A stretch of 25,508 nucleotides of DNA from JAUXFS01 sp050329575. GTDB lineage: Bacteria > Pseudomonadota > Alphaproteobacteria > Rhodospirillales > Defluviicoccaceae. The notes beneath the pieces were generated by a model, which was not told the origin of the DNA, did no database searches, and was given only the letters and a program-made list of their open reading frames with translations. Location: the NCBI GenBank assembly GCA_050329575.1, contig JBHJOP010000061.1, forward strand, positions 1 through 25,508, read 5' to 3'. Numbering within the stretch: the first letter of the stretch is position 1; each line of letters opens with the position of its first letter. The position numbers and the translations under genes were made by a program. This document shows positions 1 through 7,900 of the stretch, piece by piece.

Positions 1-2
1 TG

Positions 3-593
3 GTCGTCGACCGCGCCGCCGCGGCGGAGAGCCCGCCCTTCGTCCCGGCCGCCGCCGATGCGCGCGGGGTCGCGATCGCCGCGCCGGCGCCGCTGCCCCG
101 CAGCCCGTTCGGCGAGCACCCGGCGAGCGTGATCTCGCTGCCCGCGGTGGCGAACTTCCTCGCCGTCAGCGGCTCGAGTGCCTACGGACGCGAGGACGAG
201 TTCGCCTTCGCGGTGCATCGAACCAACTTCGATCTGGTGGTGATCGATCCCTTCCACGGACGCAAGCCGCTCGGCAACCGCGCGGTCGAAACGCTGCGAT
301 TCAAGAATCTCGGGGCGCGGCGGCTGGTTCTCGCCCGCCTCGACATCGGCACCGCCGCCAGCTATCTGCCGTACTGGCAACCGGCCTGGACCGCCCTCGC
401 GCCGCCGTGGATCGGCGCGCCCGTGGCCGGCGATCCCGACCGGTTCCATGTCGACTACTGGGCGCCCGACTGGCGGGAACTGGTCGCCGGCGACTCCGGC
501 TCGCTGGTCTACGGCCTGGTCGCTCAGGGCTACGACGGCGTTGTCCTCGACGGCCTGGAGAGCTATCGCTATTTCGAGGGCGACGCGCCGTAG
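3..593 (+). CDS. GH114-like (polygalactosaminidase / TM1410-type) glycosidase domain, 5' end outside window
   Basis: The frame is open from the left edge with no stop, so the gene begins outside the window; a GTG at 129 has no Shine-Dalgarno sequence and is probably not the start. The visible part opens with an Ala/Pro-rich linker (about 40 residues) and then a compact domain. Landmarks are LVVIDP, then RRLVLARLDIGTAASYLPYW, then VDYWAPDW, then YDGVVLDGLESYRYF near the end. This order matches the TIM-barrel family GH114 / TM1410, whose characterised members cut alpha-1,4-linked galactosamine polymers. In many relatives the second motif reads 'SIGEAEDYR'; here the acidic residue after IG is Thr, so activity is uncertain. 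The next gene starts 44 bases downstream on the same strand and acts on sugars too. The family call is by eye; the substrate is inference. Confidence 0.55.
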   Translation, partial: VVDRAAAAESPPFVPAAADARGVAIAAPAPLPRSPFGEHPASVISLPAVANFLAVSGSSAYGREDEFAFAVHRTNFDLVVIDPFHGRKPLGNRAVETLRFKNLGARRLVLARLDIGTAASYLPYWQPAWTALAPPWIGAPVAGDPDRFHVDYWAPDWRELVAGDSGSLVYGLVAQGYDGVVLDGLESYRYFEGDAP

Positions 594-637
594 CGGCGAT
601 CCCGGCGCCGACCGGGGCGATGGAGAAGGGCGGGCGG

Positions 638-2968
638 ATGAGCAGGAAATCCCGTAACCGGCCGGCATCGGGAACGACGGCGGACCGTCCCGGCCGCCGC
701 CCGCCCGCCCTCGCCGTCGAACGCGGGACCGCCGACGAGCCCGACGCGGCGATCGAGCCCGCCGAAGCCCTGCGCCGGGCGATGGCGATCGGCCGCACGG
801 CCGCGCCGCACCCCGAACCCGCTCTCGACGCCCCGCGGGCGCCGTCGCCGCATCCCGCCGCCATCCCTCCGCGCACGGCCGCGGAGTGGTGCACGCGCGC
901 CGCCACCCTCGACCGCCAGGGCGCCAAGCGCGAGGCGATCGCGGCGTACCGCCAGGCGATCGCGGTATCTCCCAGAAACGCGGCCATTCACAACAACCTG
1001 GGAGCCATTCTCAAGGAAGTGGGTGAGCTCGACGCGGCGGCCGAGGCGTTCGGACGGGCGGTCCGGCTCGATCCGCGGCTGGTGGTCGCCGTCACCAACC
1101 TCGGCAGCGTGCTGATGCAGAGCGGGCGATCGCGGGAAGCGATCGACTGCTTCCGTCGCGCCGCCCGGCTCCGCCCCGGCGAGGCCGGCGCCCATGCCCG
1201 GCTCGGGGCGGCGCTGCTGTCGGTCGAGGGTCCGCACGCCGCCCTCGAGCCGCTCTGCCGCGCGGTCGCCCTCGAGCCCCGCCTGGCCGAGGCGCACTGC
1301 CTGCTCGGCGAGGCGCAGCGAAGGCTGGGGGCGTTCGACGCGGCGATCGCCGCCTTCGACGCGGCGCTCGCCCTGGACCCGGGATTCGCCGCCGCCCACG
1401 CCAACCGCGGCGCCGCCCTCCACGGCCAGGGCCGCGCCGCCGAGGCGGCCGAGGCGTGCCGAAGGGCCGTCGCCTGCGATCCCCAGCTCGCCGAGGCGCA
1501 CAACAACCTCGGCGCTGCGCTGCGCACCCTGGGCAGGCTGACGGAGGCCGAGCGCGCCTACCGTGCCGCCGTCGAGGCGCGGCCCGACTTCACCGACGCG
1601 CAGGCGAACCTCGCCGGAACCCTCAAGGACCTGGGGCGGCTCGACGAGGCGATCGCCACTTATCGTCAGGTGCTGGCGCTCGACCCCGGCCACGCCGAGG
1701 CCGACAGCAACCTGTTGATGGCGGTCCACTACCACCCCGAGTGGAGCCGGGAGGCGATCTTCGCCGAGTACCGCCGGTGGAACGCGACCCGCGCCGCCCC
1801 GCTCGCCGCCCGCCATCCGCGCCCGCCGCTCCCGTCGCGCAACGACGGCAAGATCCGGATCGGCCTGATCTCGGGTGGCTTCATGCGCCATCCGGTCGGC
1901 TACCTGACGGTCGGCGCCCTGGAAGCGATCGACAGGGACGCCTTCGACCTCGTGTTCTACACCGAATCGCCGCGCGCCGACGAACTCACCGCCCGGCTGC
2001 GGGCGGTCGCCCGGGACTGGGTGCCGGTGTTCGCGATGGCCGAAGAGGCGGTCGCCCGGCGGATGCGCGAGGACCGCCTCGACATCCTCGTCGACCTGCA
2101 CGACGGCGGCGGCAGCCGGCAGCTGATCTGCGCCTACCGACCGGCACCGATCCAGGTCAAGTGGGTGGGCGGACTGATCGACACCACCGGCCTCGAGGTG
2201 ATGGACTATCTGCTGTCCGATGCGGTGGAAACGCCGCCCGGCGACGAGCCGTGGTACGTGGAGCGGCTCGTCCGCCTGCCCGACGGCTACGTCAGCTACG
2301 ATCCGCCGGCCCACGCGCCCCCGGTCGCACCGCTGCCGGCGCTCGCGGCCGGCGCCGTCACCTTCGGCTGCTTCAACAACGTCGCCAAGATCAACGGGAC
2401 CGTCGTCGATCTGTGGTCCGCCCTGCTCCGTCGCATCGACGGCAGCCGGCTGGTCCTCAAGGCCAGCCAGCTCGCCGATGCGCCGCTGCGGGCGCGCCTG
2501 TTCGACGCCTTCGCGCAGCGGGGCGTGCGGCGCGATCGCATCGCGCTGCAAGGCCGATCCCCCCACGCCGGGCTGCTCGCCGCCTACGGCCGCGTCGACA
2601 TCGCCCTCGACCCGTGGCCGTACTCCGGCGGGCTCACCACCTGCGAGGCGCTGTGGATGGGGGTGCCGGTCGTCACCCTCCCCGGCCCCACCTTCGCCGG
2701 CCGCCATTCCGCGAGCCACCTCGCCAACGTCGGCCTCGAAGACTGGATCGTCGCCGACCGTGACGCCTACGTCGGGCACGCGGCGGCGTGGGCGGCCGAC
2801 CTTCCCCGCCTCGCCCGGCTCCGCGACGGCCTACGCGAGCGGGTGCGGCGGTCGCCGCTCTGCGACCATGCCCGCTTCGCGCGCAACCTGGAGGCGGCCT
2901 TTCGGGCGATGGTCCGGGACGCGGCCGACGGTCCCGGCAGCGAGCAGAGCCCCTCAAACGGGGCATAA
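638..2968 (+). CDS. TPR-repeat O-linked GlcNAc transferase, SPINDLY/OGT family (GT41)
   Basis: This 776-residue protein is predicted to transfer a sugar from a nucleotide-sugar donor to Ser/Thr of proteins. After a disordered Pro/Arg-rich N-terminus come about eight tetratricopeptide repeats (residues ~82-355), each with the usual 'A..NLG..L...G....A...Y..A....P' pattern. The GT41 catalytic region follows (~406-776): IRIGLISGGFMRHP with the conserved His near 417, then DILVDLHDGG, PAPIQVKWVGG, FGCFNNVAKING (Lys of the donor site), ALDPWPYSGGLTTCEALWMG and GVPVVTLPG. The start at 638 is chosen because GGAGAAGGG lies about 8 bases upstream; longer starts would run through the upstream gene. Eukaryotic OGT is nucleocytoplasmic; bacterial members often modify flagellin or surface proteins. 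No signal peptide is seen. Its neighbours, a polysaccharide-hydrolase-like gene and two sorting-tail secreted proteins, suggest a role in surface glycobiology (inference). Confidence 0.88.
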   Translation: MSRKSRNRPASGTTADRPGRRPPALAVERGTADEPDAAIEPAEALRRAMAIGRTAAPHPEPALDAPRAPSPHPAAIPPRTAAEWCTRAATLDRQGAKREAIAAYRQAIAVSPRNAAIHNNLGAILKEVGELDAAAEAFGRAVRLDPRLVVAVTNLGSVLMQSGRSREAIDCFRRAARLRPGEAGAHARLGAALLSVEGPHAALEPLCRAVALEPRLAEAHCLLGEAQRRLGAFDAAIAAFDAALALDPGFAAAHANRGAALHGQGRAAEAAEACRRAVACDPQLAEAHNNLGAALRTLGRLTEAERAYRAAVEARPDFTDAQANLAGTLKDLGRLDEAIATYRQVLALDPGHAEADSNLLMAVHYHPEWSREAIFAEYRRWNATRAAPLAARHPRPPLPSRNDGKIRIGLISGGFMRHPVGYLTVGALEAIDRDAFDLVFYTESPRADELTARLRAVARDWVPVFAMAEEAVARRMREDRLDILVDLHDGGGSRQLICAYRPAPIQVKWVGGLIDTTGLEVMDYLLSDAVETPPGDEPWYVERLVRLPDGYVSYDPPAHAPPVAPLPALAAGAVTFGCFNNVAKINGTVVDLWSALLRRIDGSRLVLKASQLADAPLRARLFDAFAQRGVRRDRIALQGRSPHAGLLAAYGRVDIALDPWPYSGGLTTCEALWMGVPVVTLPGPTFAGRHSASHLANVGLEDWIVADRDAYVGHAAAWAADLPRLARLRDGLRERVRRSPLCDHARFARNLEAAFRAMVRDAADGPGSEQSPSNGA

Positions 2969-3004
2969 AGGCCCCTTATGGGGTGTTCCTAACCCCTTCC
3001 GGGG
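2960..3004 (+). repeat. Alternating GGGG/CCCC blocks forming mutually exclusive small hairpins
   Basis: Five complementary blocks follow one another: GGGGC (2960-2964), GCCCC (2971-2975), GGGG (2980-2983), CCCC (2993-2996) and GGGG (3001-3004). Each block can pair with the one before or after it, with loops of 4 to 9 bases. The TAA stop of the transferase gene lies in the first loop. No T-run follows, so this is not a textbook terminator. It may act as an RNA 3'-end structure or be chance in GC-rich DNA. Confidence 0.35.
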
Positions 3005-3040
3005 CCATCGTCTTTCATCGAATCGTCGCGAATAAAGCGA

Positions 3041-3069
3041 TTGTCGGCGTTCGCCTTTCGCGATATATT
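3041..3069 (+). promoter_or_regulatory. Candidate sigma70 promoter of first sorting-tail gene
   Basis: TTGTCG (3041-3046) and TATATT (3064-3069) are separated by exactly 17 bases. They lie in a locally AT-rich stretch about 68 bases before the ATG at 3137. The -10 box matches TATAAT at five of six positions. The predicted transcript would start near 3076. This is motif evidence only. Confidence 0.5.
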
Positions 3070-3136
3070 AAGGAACATTAACAAGCGGGCTCAGCGCCAC
3101 GAGGGTGCCGCGGTGCCGAAGGAGGAGGGATAAGGG

Positions 3137-3889
3137 ATGCGCAGGACCGTATGTGCCGCGGCGGTTGCCGCCAGCGTGACGATGTTGGCCGCGCAAGCCG
3201 ACGCGGCGTTCTTCAACTTCGTCGATTTCGCCAACGGCATCGTGCCGCCGGGCGGCTCGGGTCCGACCGGCGAAGGCAACGTCGGCACGTTCGGCAACGT
3301 CCTGCTGGGCGGCAACGTCTTCACCGTCGACGGCGTTCGCGTTCGGGCGACCGCGAGCAACACCACCGTCGGGATCACGACCCCCTTTCCCTACCTCGAT
3401 GCCGGCACCGGCGACTTGATCGGGCCCGACAGGAACGCCGCCGGCCTCGGCGTCTGCCAGCAGGCAGGCAGCGTACAGGGCTGTGCCGGCATTGGCGACG
3501 ACAACATCGACTACGGCGGCGTCAGCGGCAACAAGGAGATCCTGTCGCTCGAGTTCCTCGACGAGCCGCAGGACATCATCCGGCTGATCTTCCGCGACCA
3601 GAACCACAGCGACGTGTTTCCGGTGGCGGCCGGCACGAGCCCGGAGGTCGACATCCGGGTCAACGGTGGCAACTTCGTGACGTATGTGCTCGCCAACGAC
3701 TTCTTCCCGGCCAATCCGATCGACGCGTTCTTCGGCGTGAAGACAATCGACTTCCGGTTCAACAACGGCGACTTCTACCTCTCGGCGATGACCGCGGTGC
3801 CGATCCCGGCGGCGCTGCCGTTGTTCGCCACCGCGCTGGCCGGCCTCGGCCTCCTCGGCTGGCGGCGGCGGGCCCGCGGCACCGCCTGA
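3137..3889 (+). CDS. Secreted protein with PEP-CTERM/VPLPA-CTERM-like sorting tail (paralogue A)
   Basis: The protein has 250 residues. It has a Sec signal peptide (residues ~1-23, predicted cut after AQADA), a beta-rich body starting AFFNFVDFANG, and a C-terminal tail. The tail is a Pro-rich motif (AVPIPAALPLF), a short hydrophobic helix (ATALAGLGLLGW) and an Arg cluster. That three-part tail is the hallmark of proteins handled by exosortase-type systems, which anchor or release cargo at the cell surface. The body matches no family I recognise. It has two Cys (in LGVCQ and QGCAG) that the paralogue keeps, so a disulfide is possible. The ATG is preceded by a strong GGAGGAGGG seven bases away. 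A paralogue of equal length lies next to it with the same type of terminator. The exosortase itself is not in the window. Function is unknown; extracellular or biofilm matrix is inference. Confidence 0.85.
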   Translation: MRRTVCAAAVAASVTMLAAQADAAFFNFVDFANGIVPPGGSGPTGEGNVGTFGNVLLGGNVFTVDGVRVRATASNTTVGITTPFPYLDAGTGDLIGPDRNAAGLGVCQQAGSVQGCAGIGDDNIDYGGVSGNKEILSLEFLDEPQDIIRLIFRDQNHSDVFPVAAGTSPEVDIRVNGGNFVTYVLANDFFPANPIDAFFGVKTIDFRFNNGDFYLSAMTAVPIPAALPLFATALAGLGLLGWRRRARGTA

Positions 3890-3910
3890 CGGCCGGTCCG
3901 ATCGGCGATC

Positions 3911-3936
3911 GCGGCGGGGCCTTCGGGCCCCGTCGT
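3911..3936 (+). terminator. Rho-independent-type terminator, UUCG tetraloop
   Basis: CGGGGCC (3915-3921), loop TTCG (3922-3925) and GGCCCCG (3926-3932) form a perfect 7-bp stem with the very stable UUCG loop. The stem can extend to about 11 bp using G-U pairs (3911-3936). A short weak T-run (CGTTT) follows. It sits 22 bases after the stop of paralogue A, and the same hairpin follows paralogue B. Confidence 0.8.
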
Positions 3937-3984
3937 CGTTTGCATGCCCGCCGCTGCCGCCGATGAGGCGGCTTCCGGCGTCTC

Positions 3985-4002
3985 CGGGTCGGCACCGACC
4001 CG
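3985..4002. repeat. 8-bp inverted repeat with 2-base centre (possible operator)
   Basis: CGGGTCGG, CA, CCGACCCG: perfect 8-bp arms with only two bases between them. Such a tight centre is poor for an RNA hairpin but typical of a dimeric regulator site. It lies in the 281-base gap between the two paralogues, about 60 bases upstream of the candidate -35 box of paralogue B. Confidence 0.35.
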
Positions 4003-4064
4003 CAGCTGCTGGTGGCGACTTTCCCTGCACGGTAGCGTTTCTCTGGCAGATGCAATTTATGAGA

Positions 4065-4093
4065 TTGCCATGTTGTTAAATTCTCGTTAATCT
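4065..4093 (+). promoter_or_regulatory. Candidate sigma70 promoter of second sorting-tail gene
   Basis: TTGCCA (4065-4070, five of six matches to TTGACA) and TAATCT (4088-4093) are 17 bases apart, in the AT-rich part of the 3890-4170 intergenic region. The predicted start near 4100 gives a leader of about 70 bases, similar in length to that of paralogue A. The -10 box is weak. Confidence 0.4.
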
Positions 4094-4170
4094 AGGTGCC
4101 AGTTTCACTATTAAAACCAAGAGCCCGCAGGATCGCCTGATCGCGCGGGTCGGAGCAGGAGGTCGAGACC

Positions 4171-4923
4171 ATGATCAGAACATCCGCGTGCGCGCTCGCG
4201 GTGGCCGCCGGCGTGACGATGCTCGCACCGCAGGCCGACGCGGCGTTCTTCAGCTTCGTCGACTTCGCCAACGGCATCGTGCCGCCGGGCGGGTCGGGCC
4301 CCATCGGCGAAGGCAACGTCGGCGCGTTCGGCGACGTGCTGCCGGGCGGCAACGTCTTTACCGTCGACGGCATCGCCGTCCGGGCGACGGCGAGCAACAC
4401 CACCGGCGGGATCCCGGCACCCTTTCCCTATCTCGATGCCGGCGTCGGCTCGCTGATCGGGCCCGACAGGAACGCCGCCGGCCTCGGCGTCTGCCAGCGC
4501 CCGCAGGGCTGTGCCGGCACCGGCGACGACAACATCGATACCGGCGGCATCGGCGGCAACAAGGAAGTCCTGTCGCTCGAGTTCCTCGGCGGGCCGCAGG
4601 ACATCCGGCGGCTGATCTTCCGGGACCAGAACCACAGCGACAAGTTCCCGGTGGCGGCCGGTGCGAGCCCGTTGATCGACATCCGGCTCGATGGCGGCGC
4701 CTACGTGACCTATGCGCTCGCCAACGACTTCTTCCCGGCGAACGGGCCGAACGCGTTCGTCGGTGTCACCCGCATCGATTTCCGGTTCAATGCCGGGGAC
4801 TTCTACCTCTCGGCGATGACCGTCCGGCCGATTCCCGTGCCCGCGGCGCTGCCGCTGTTCGCCACCGCGCTGGCCGGTCTCGGCCTCCTCAGCCGGCGCC
4901 GGCGCCCGCGCGGCCGCTCCTGA
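4171..4923 (+). CDS. Secreted protein with PEP-CTERM/VPLPA-CTERM-like sorting tail (paralogue B)
   Basis: The protein has 250 residues and by eye is about three-quarters identical to paralogue A along its whole length. Shared blocks include FVDFANGIVPPGGSGP, GGNVFTVDG, LIGPDRNAAGLGVC, LIFRDQNHSD, ALPLFATALAGLGLL and the final Arg cluster. It has a signal peptide (cut predicted after PQADA), two conserved Cys, and a tail beginning IPVPAALPLF. Differences cluster in a short loop after LGVC (four residues shorter here) and just before the tail (two longer). AGGAGG at 4157-4162 lies eight bases before the ATG. Each copy has its own promoter and terminator, so the copies can be regulated separately. 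The fold and function of the body are not recognised; a surface or extracellular location is inferred from the tail. Confidence 0.85.
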   Translation: MIRTSACALAVAAGVTMLAPQADAAFFSFVDFANGIVPPGGSGPIGEGNVGAFGDVLPGGNVFTVDGIAVRATASNTTGGIPAPFPYLDAGVGSLIGPDRNAAGLGVCQRPQGCAGTGDDNIDTGGIGGNKEVLSLEFLGGPQDIRRLIFRDQNHSDKFPVAAGASPLIDIRLDGGAYVTYALANDFFPANGPNAFVGVTRIDFRFNAGDFYLSAMTVRPIPVPAALPLFATALAGLGLLSRRRRPRGRS

Positions 4924-4949
4924 CCGCGACGATCCTTCGTCCGTCGAGC

Positions 4950-4975
4950 GCGGCGGGGCCTTCGGGCCCCGTCGT
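4950..4975. terminator. UUCG-loop terminator between paralogue B and mfd
   Basis: CGGGGCC (4954-4960), TTCG (4961-4964), GGCCCCG (4965-4971): the same stem and loop as after paralogue A, 27 bases after the stop of paralogue B. It also lies just beyond the convergent mfd stop (4988), so a transcript from the minus strand would read the complementary hairpin. Confidence 0.75.
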
Positions 4976-4987
4976 CGCCGGCGGCGT

Positions 4988-7900
4988 CTAGGGGCGGGCG
5001 ATCCTGGCGAGATCGGCGGTGAGGCGGCGAACGCCGGCGAGGCGCTCGGCCGCGGTCTCCCAGCCGCGGCGGGCGACCAGCTTGTGATCGGGGCGCAGCA
5101 CCACCGTTCCCGCCTGGCCAGCGATGAAGCGGACCAGGCCGGCCGGGTCGGCGAACCGGTTGTCACGGAACGACACCACCGCGCCCTTCGGTCCCGCCTC
5201 CACCTTCTCGATCCCGGCGGCCCGGCAGGCCGCCTTCACCGCCACCACCTCCAGCAGGTTGGTCACCTCCTGCGGCAGCGGTCCGAAGCGGTCGACGAGT
5301 TCGGTGGCGAAGGCGTCGATGTCGGCGCGCTCGCGGATGTCGCCGAGCCGCCGGTACAGTCCCAGGCGAACGCCGAGGTCGGGAACGTACGCCTCCGGAA
5401 TCAGCACCCCGATGCCGATGGCGATCTGCGGGCTCCAGGCGTCGCGGGCGCCGGCGCTCTCCTCGCCGCGCGCCTCGGCCACCGCCTCCTCCAGCATCTG
5501 CTGGTAGAGCTCGACACCGACTTCGCGGATCTGTCCCGACTGCTCCTCGCCGAGCAGGTTGCCGGCGCCGCGGATGTCGAGATCGTGGCTCGCCAGCGAA
5601 AAGCCGGCGCCGAGCGAATCGAGCGCCTGCATCACCTCCAGCCGCTTCGTCGCCGCCGCCGTCACCTTGCGGCCGGCCGGCAGGGTCAGGTAGGCGTAGG
5701 CGCGCACCTTGGCCCGGCCGACGCGGCCGCGCAACTGGTAGAGCTGCGCCAGACCGAACATGTCGGCGCGGTGGATGACGATGGTGTTGACGGCCGGCAG
5801 GTCGAGACCGCTCTCGATGATGTTGGTGGAGAGCAGGACGTCGAAGGCGCCGTCGTAGAACGCTCCGACCGCCCCCTCCAGGTCGCGGGCGGCCATCCGG
5901 CCGTGCGCCTTGACGATCCGCACCTCGGGCACCAGCGCCGCCAGCCGCTTCTCGACCTCGTCGAGGTCCTCGATGCGCGGGCAGACGTAGAAGCTCTGGC
6001 CGCCGCGGTAGTGCTCGCGCAGCACCGCTTCGCGGATCACCACCGCGTCGAATTCGAGAACGAACGTGCGCACCGCCAGCCGGTCGATCGGCGGCGTCGC
6101 GATCAGGCTCATCTGGCGGACGCCGGAGAGCGCCATCTGCAGGGTGCGCGGGATCGGCGTCGCCGTCAGGGTCAGCACGTGGACGTCGGCCTTCAGCTTC
6201 TTGAGCCGCTCCTTGTGGGCGACGCCGAAGTGCTGTTCCTCGTCGACGATCAACAGCCCGAGGTCGCGAAACCGGACGTCGCGGGCGAGCAGCGCGTGGG
6301 TGCCGACGACGATGTCGATGGTGCCGTCGGCGAGCCCCGCCTTGACCGTCTTCACGTCCTTCGCCGGCACCAGCCGCGACAGCTCCGCGATGCGGATCGG
6401 ATAACCCGCGAACCGCGCCTCGAAGGTGCGCGCATGCTGGCGGCACAGCAACGTCGTCGGCACCACCACCGCCACCTGCGCCCCCTCCATCGCGGTGACG
6501 AACGCGGCGCGCAACGCCACCTCGGTCTTGCCGAAGCCGACATCGCCGCAGATCAGCCGGTCGGCGGGCCGGCCTTCGCGGAGATCGTCGAGCACGTCGC
6601 CGATCGCCTTCGCCTGGTCCTCGGTTTCGGCATAGGGGAAACGGGCGCAGAATTCGTCGAACAGGCCGTCCGGCGGGGCCAGCACCGGCGCCGGCCGCAG
6701 CGTCCGCGCGGCGGCGACCCTGATCAGCTCGTCGGCCATGTCGCGGATCCGCGCCTTCAGCCGCGCCTTGCGGGCCTGCCAGGCGGCGCCGCCGAGACGA
6801 TCGAGGGCGACCCCTTCGCTCTCAGAGCCGTAGCGGCTGATCACCTCGATGTTCTCCACCGGCAGGTAGAGCTTGTCGTCGCCGGCGTAGAGGATGCGCA
6901 GGCAGTCGTGGGGCGCGCCGTCGACGGCGATCGTCTCCAGGCGATCGTAGCGGCCGATGCCGTGATCGACGTGGACGACGAGATCGCCGGGGGCGAGCGA
7001 CGAGGCCTCTGTGAGGAACGTCTCGGCCCGCTTTCGCCGCGCGCCGCGGCGCATCATGCGGTCGCCGAGCACGTCGTGCTCGGTGATCACCGCGAGCTCC
7101 GGGGTGGTGAAGCCGCGCTCCAGGTCGAGCACCGCCAGCGCCACCGCCTCGCCCTTCAGCCGGACGGCGGCCGCCCACCCGTCGACCGGCGTCAGCCCGG
7201 CGATGCCGTGCTCGCCCAGCACCGTCGCCAGGCGGTCGCGGGAGCCGCGGCTGGCGGCGGCGATCATCGTCCGCCGGCCGCGCCGCCGGTGGTCGGCGAG
7301 CCGGGCGGCGAGCACGTCGAACACGTTGACGTCCGGTTTCAGCCGCGCCTCGGCGAAATCGACGCCCGGCCGCCCGCCGGCGTCGACCGCCTCGGGTGCA
7401 TCCTCGGGGGCGGCGAACGGCGACAGCCGGCCGACCGTGCGGTCGGCGAGCCGGGCATCCCACGCCTCGCGGTCGAGAAACAGCCGCTCCGGCGGCACCG
7501 GGCTGTAGGGCGGCGCGAGGCCGGCGAAGGCGCCGACGTTGGCGGTGCGGCGGGCGCCGTAGTAGTCGGCGATCAGCTCGAGGCGCGCATCGCGGGCCTG
7601 CTCGGCCTGATGATCGAGGATCACCGCCGCGCCGGGAAGGTAGTCGAACAGGGTGTCGAGGTGGGGATGGAACAGCGGCAGCCAATGCTCCATGCCGGCA
7701 TGCCGGCGGCCGGCGGAGACCGCCCCGTAGAGCGGGTCGTCGGCGCCGACGGCCCCGAACAGCGCCCGATAGGCGGTCCGGAACCGCGCCACCGACTCGC
7801 TGTCGAGGCCGACCTCGCTCACCGGCCGGATCGCCACCGCGTGGCCCTTGGCGATCGTCCGCTGGCTCGCCGAATCGAACGACCGGATGCCGTCGAGTTC

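Noticed and set aside
407..637. Longer N-terminus for the O-GlcNAc transferase
   Set aside because: It would overlap the upstream gene by 187 bases and reads as Arg-rich shadow sequence; the ATG at 638 has a good ribosome site.
569..2779. Minus-strand open frame of 736 codons across the TPR transferase
   Set aside because: Repetitive Gly/Arg/Val-rich sequence caused by the TPR codons read backwards; no family features.
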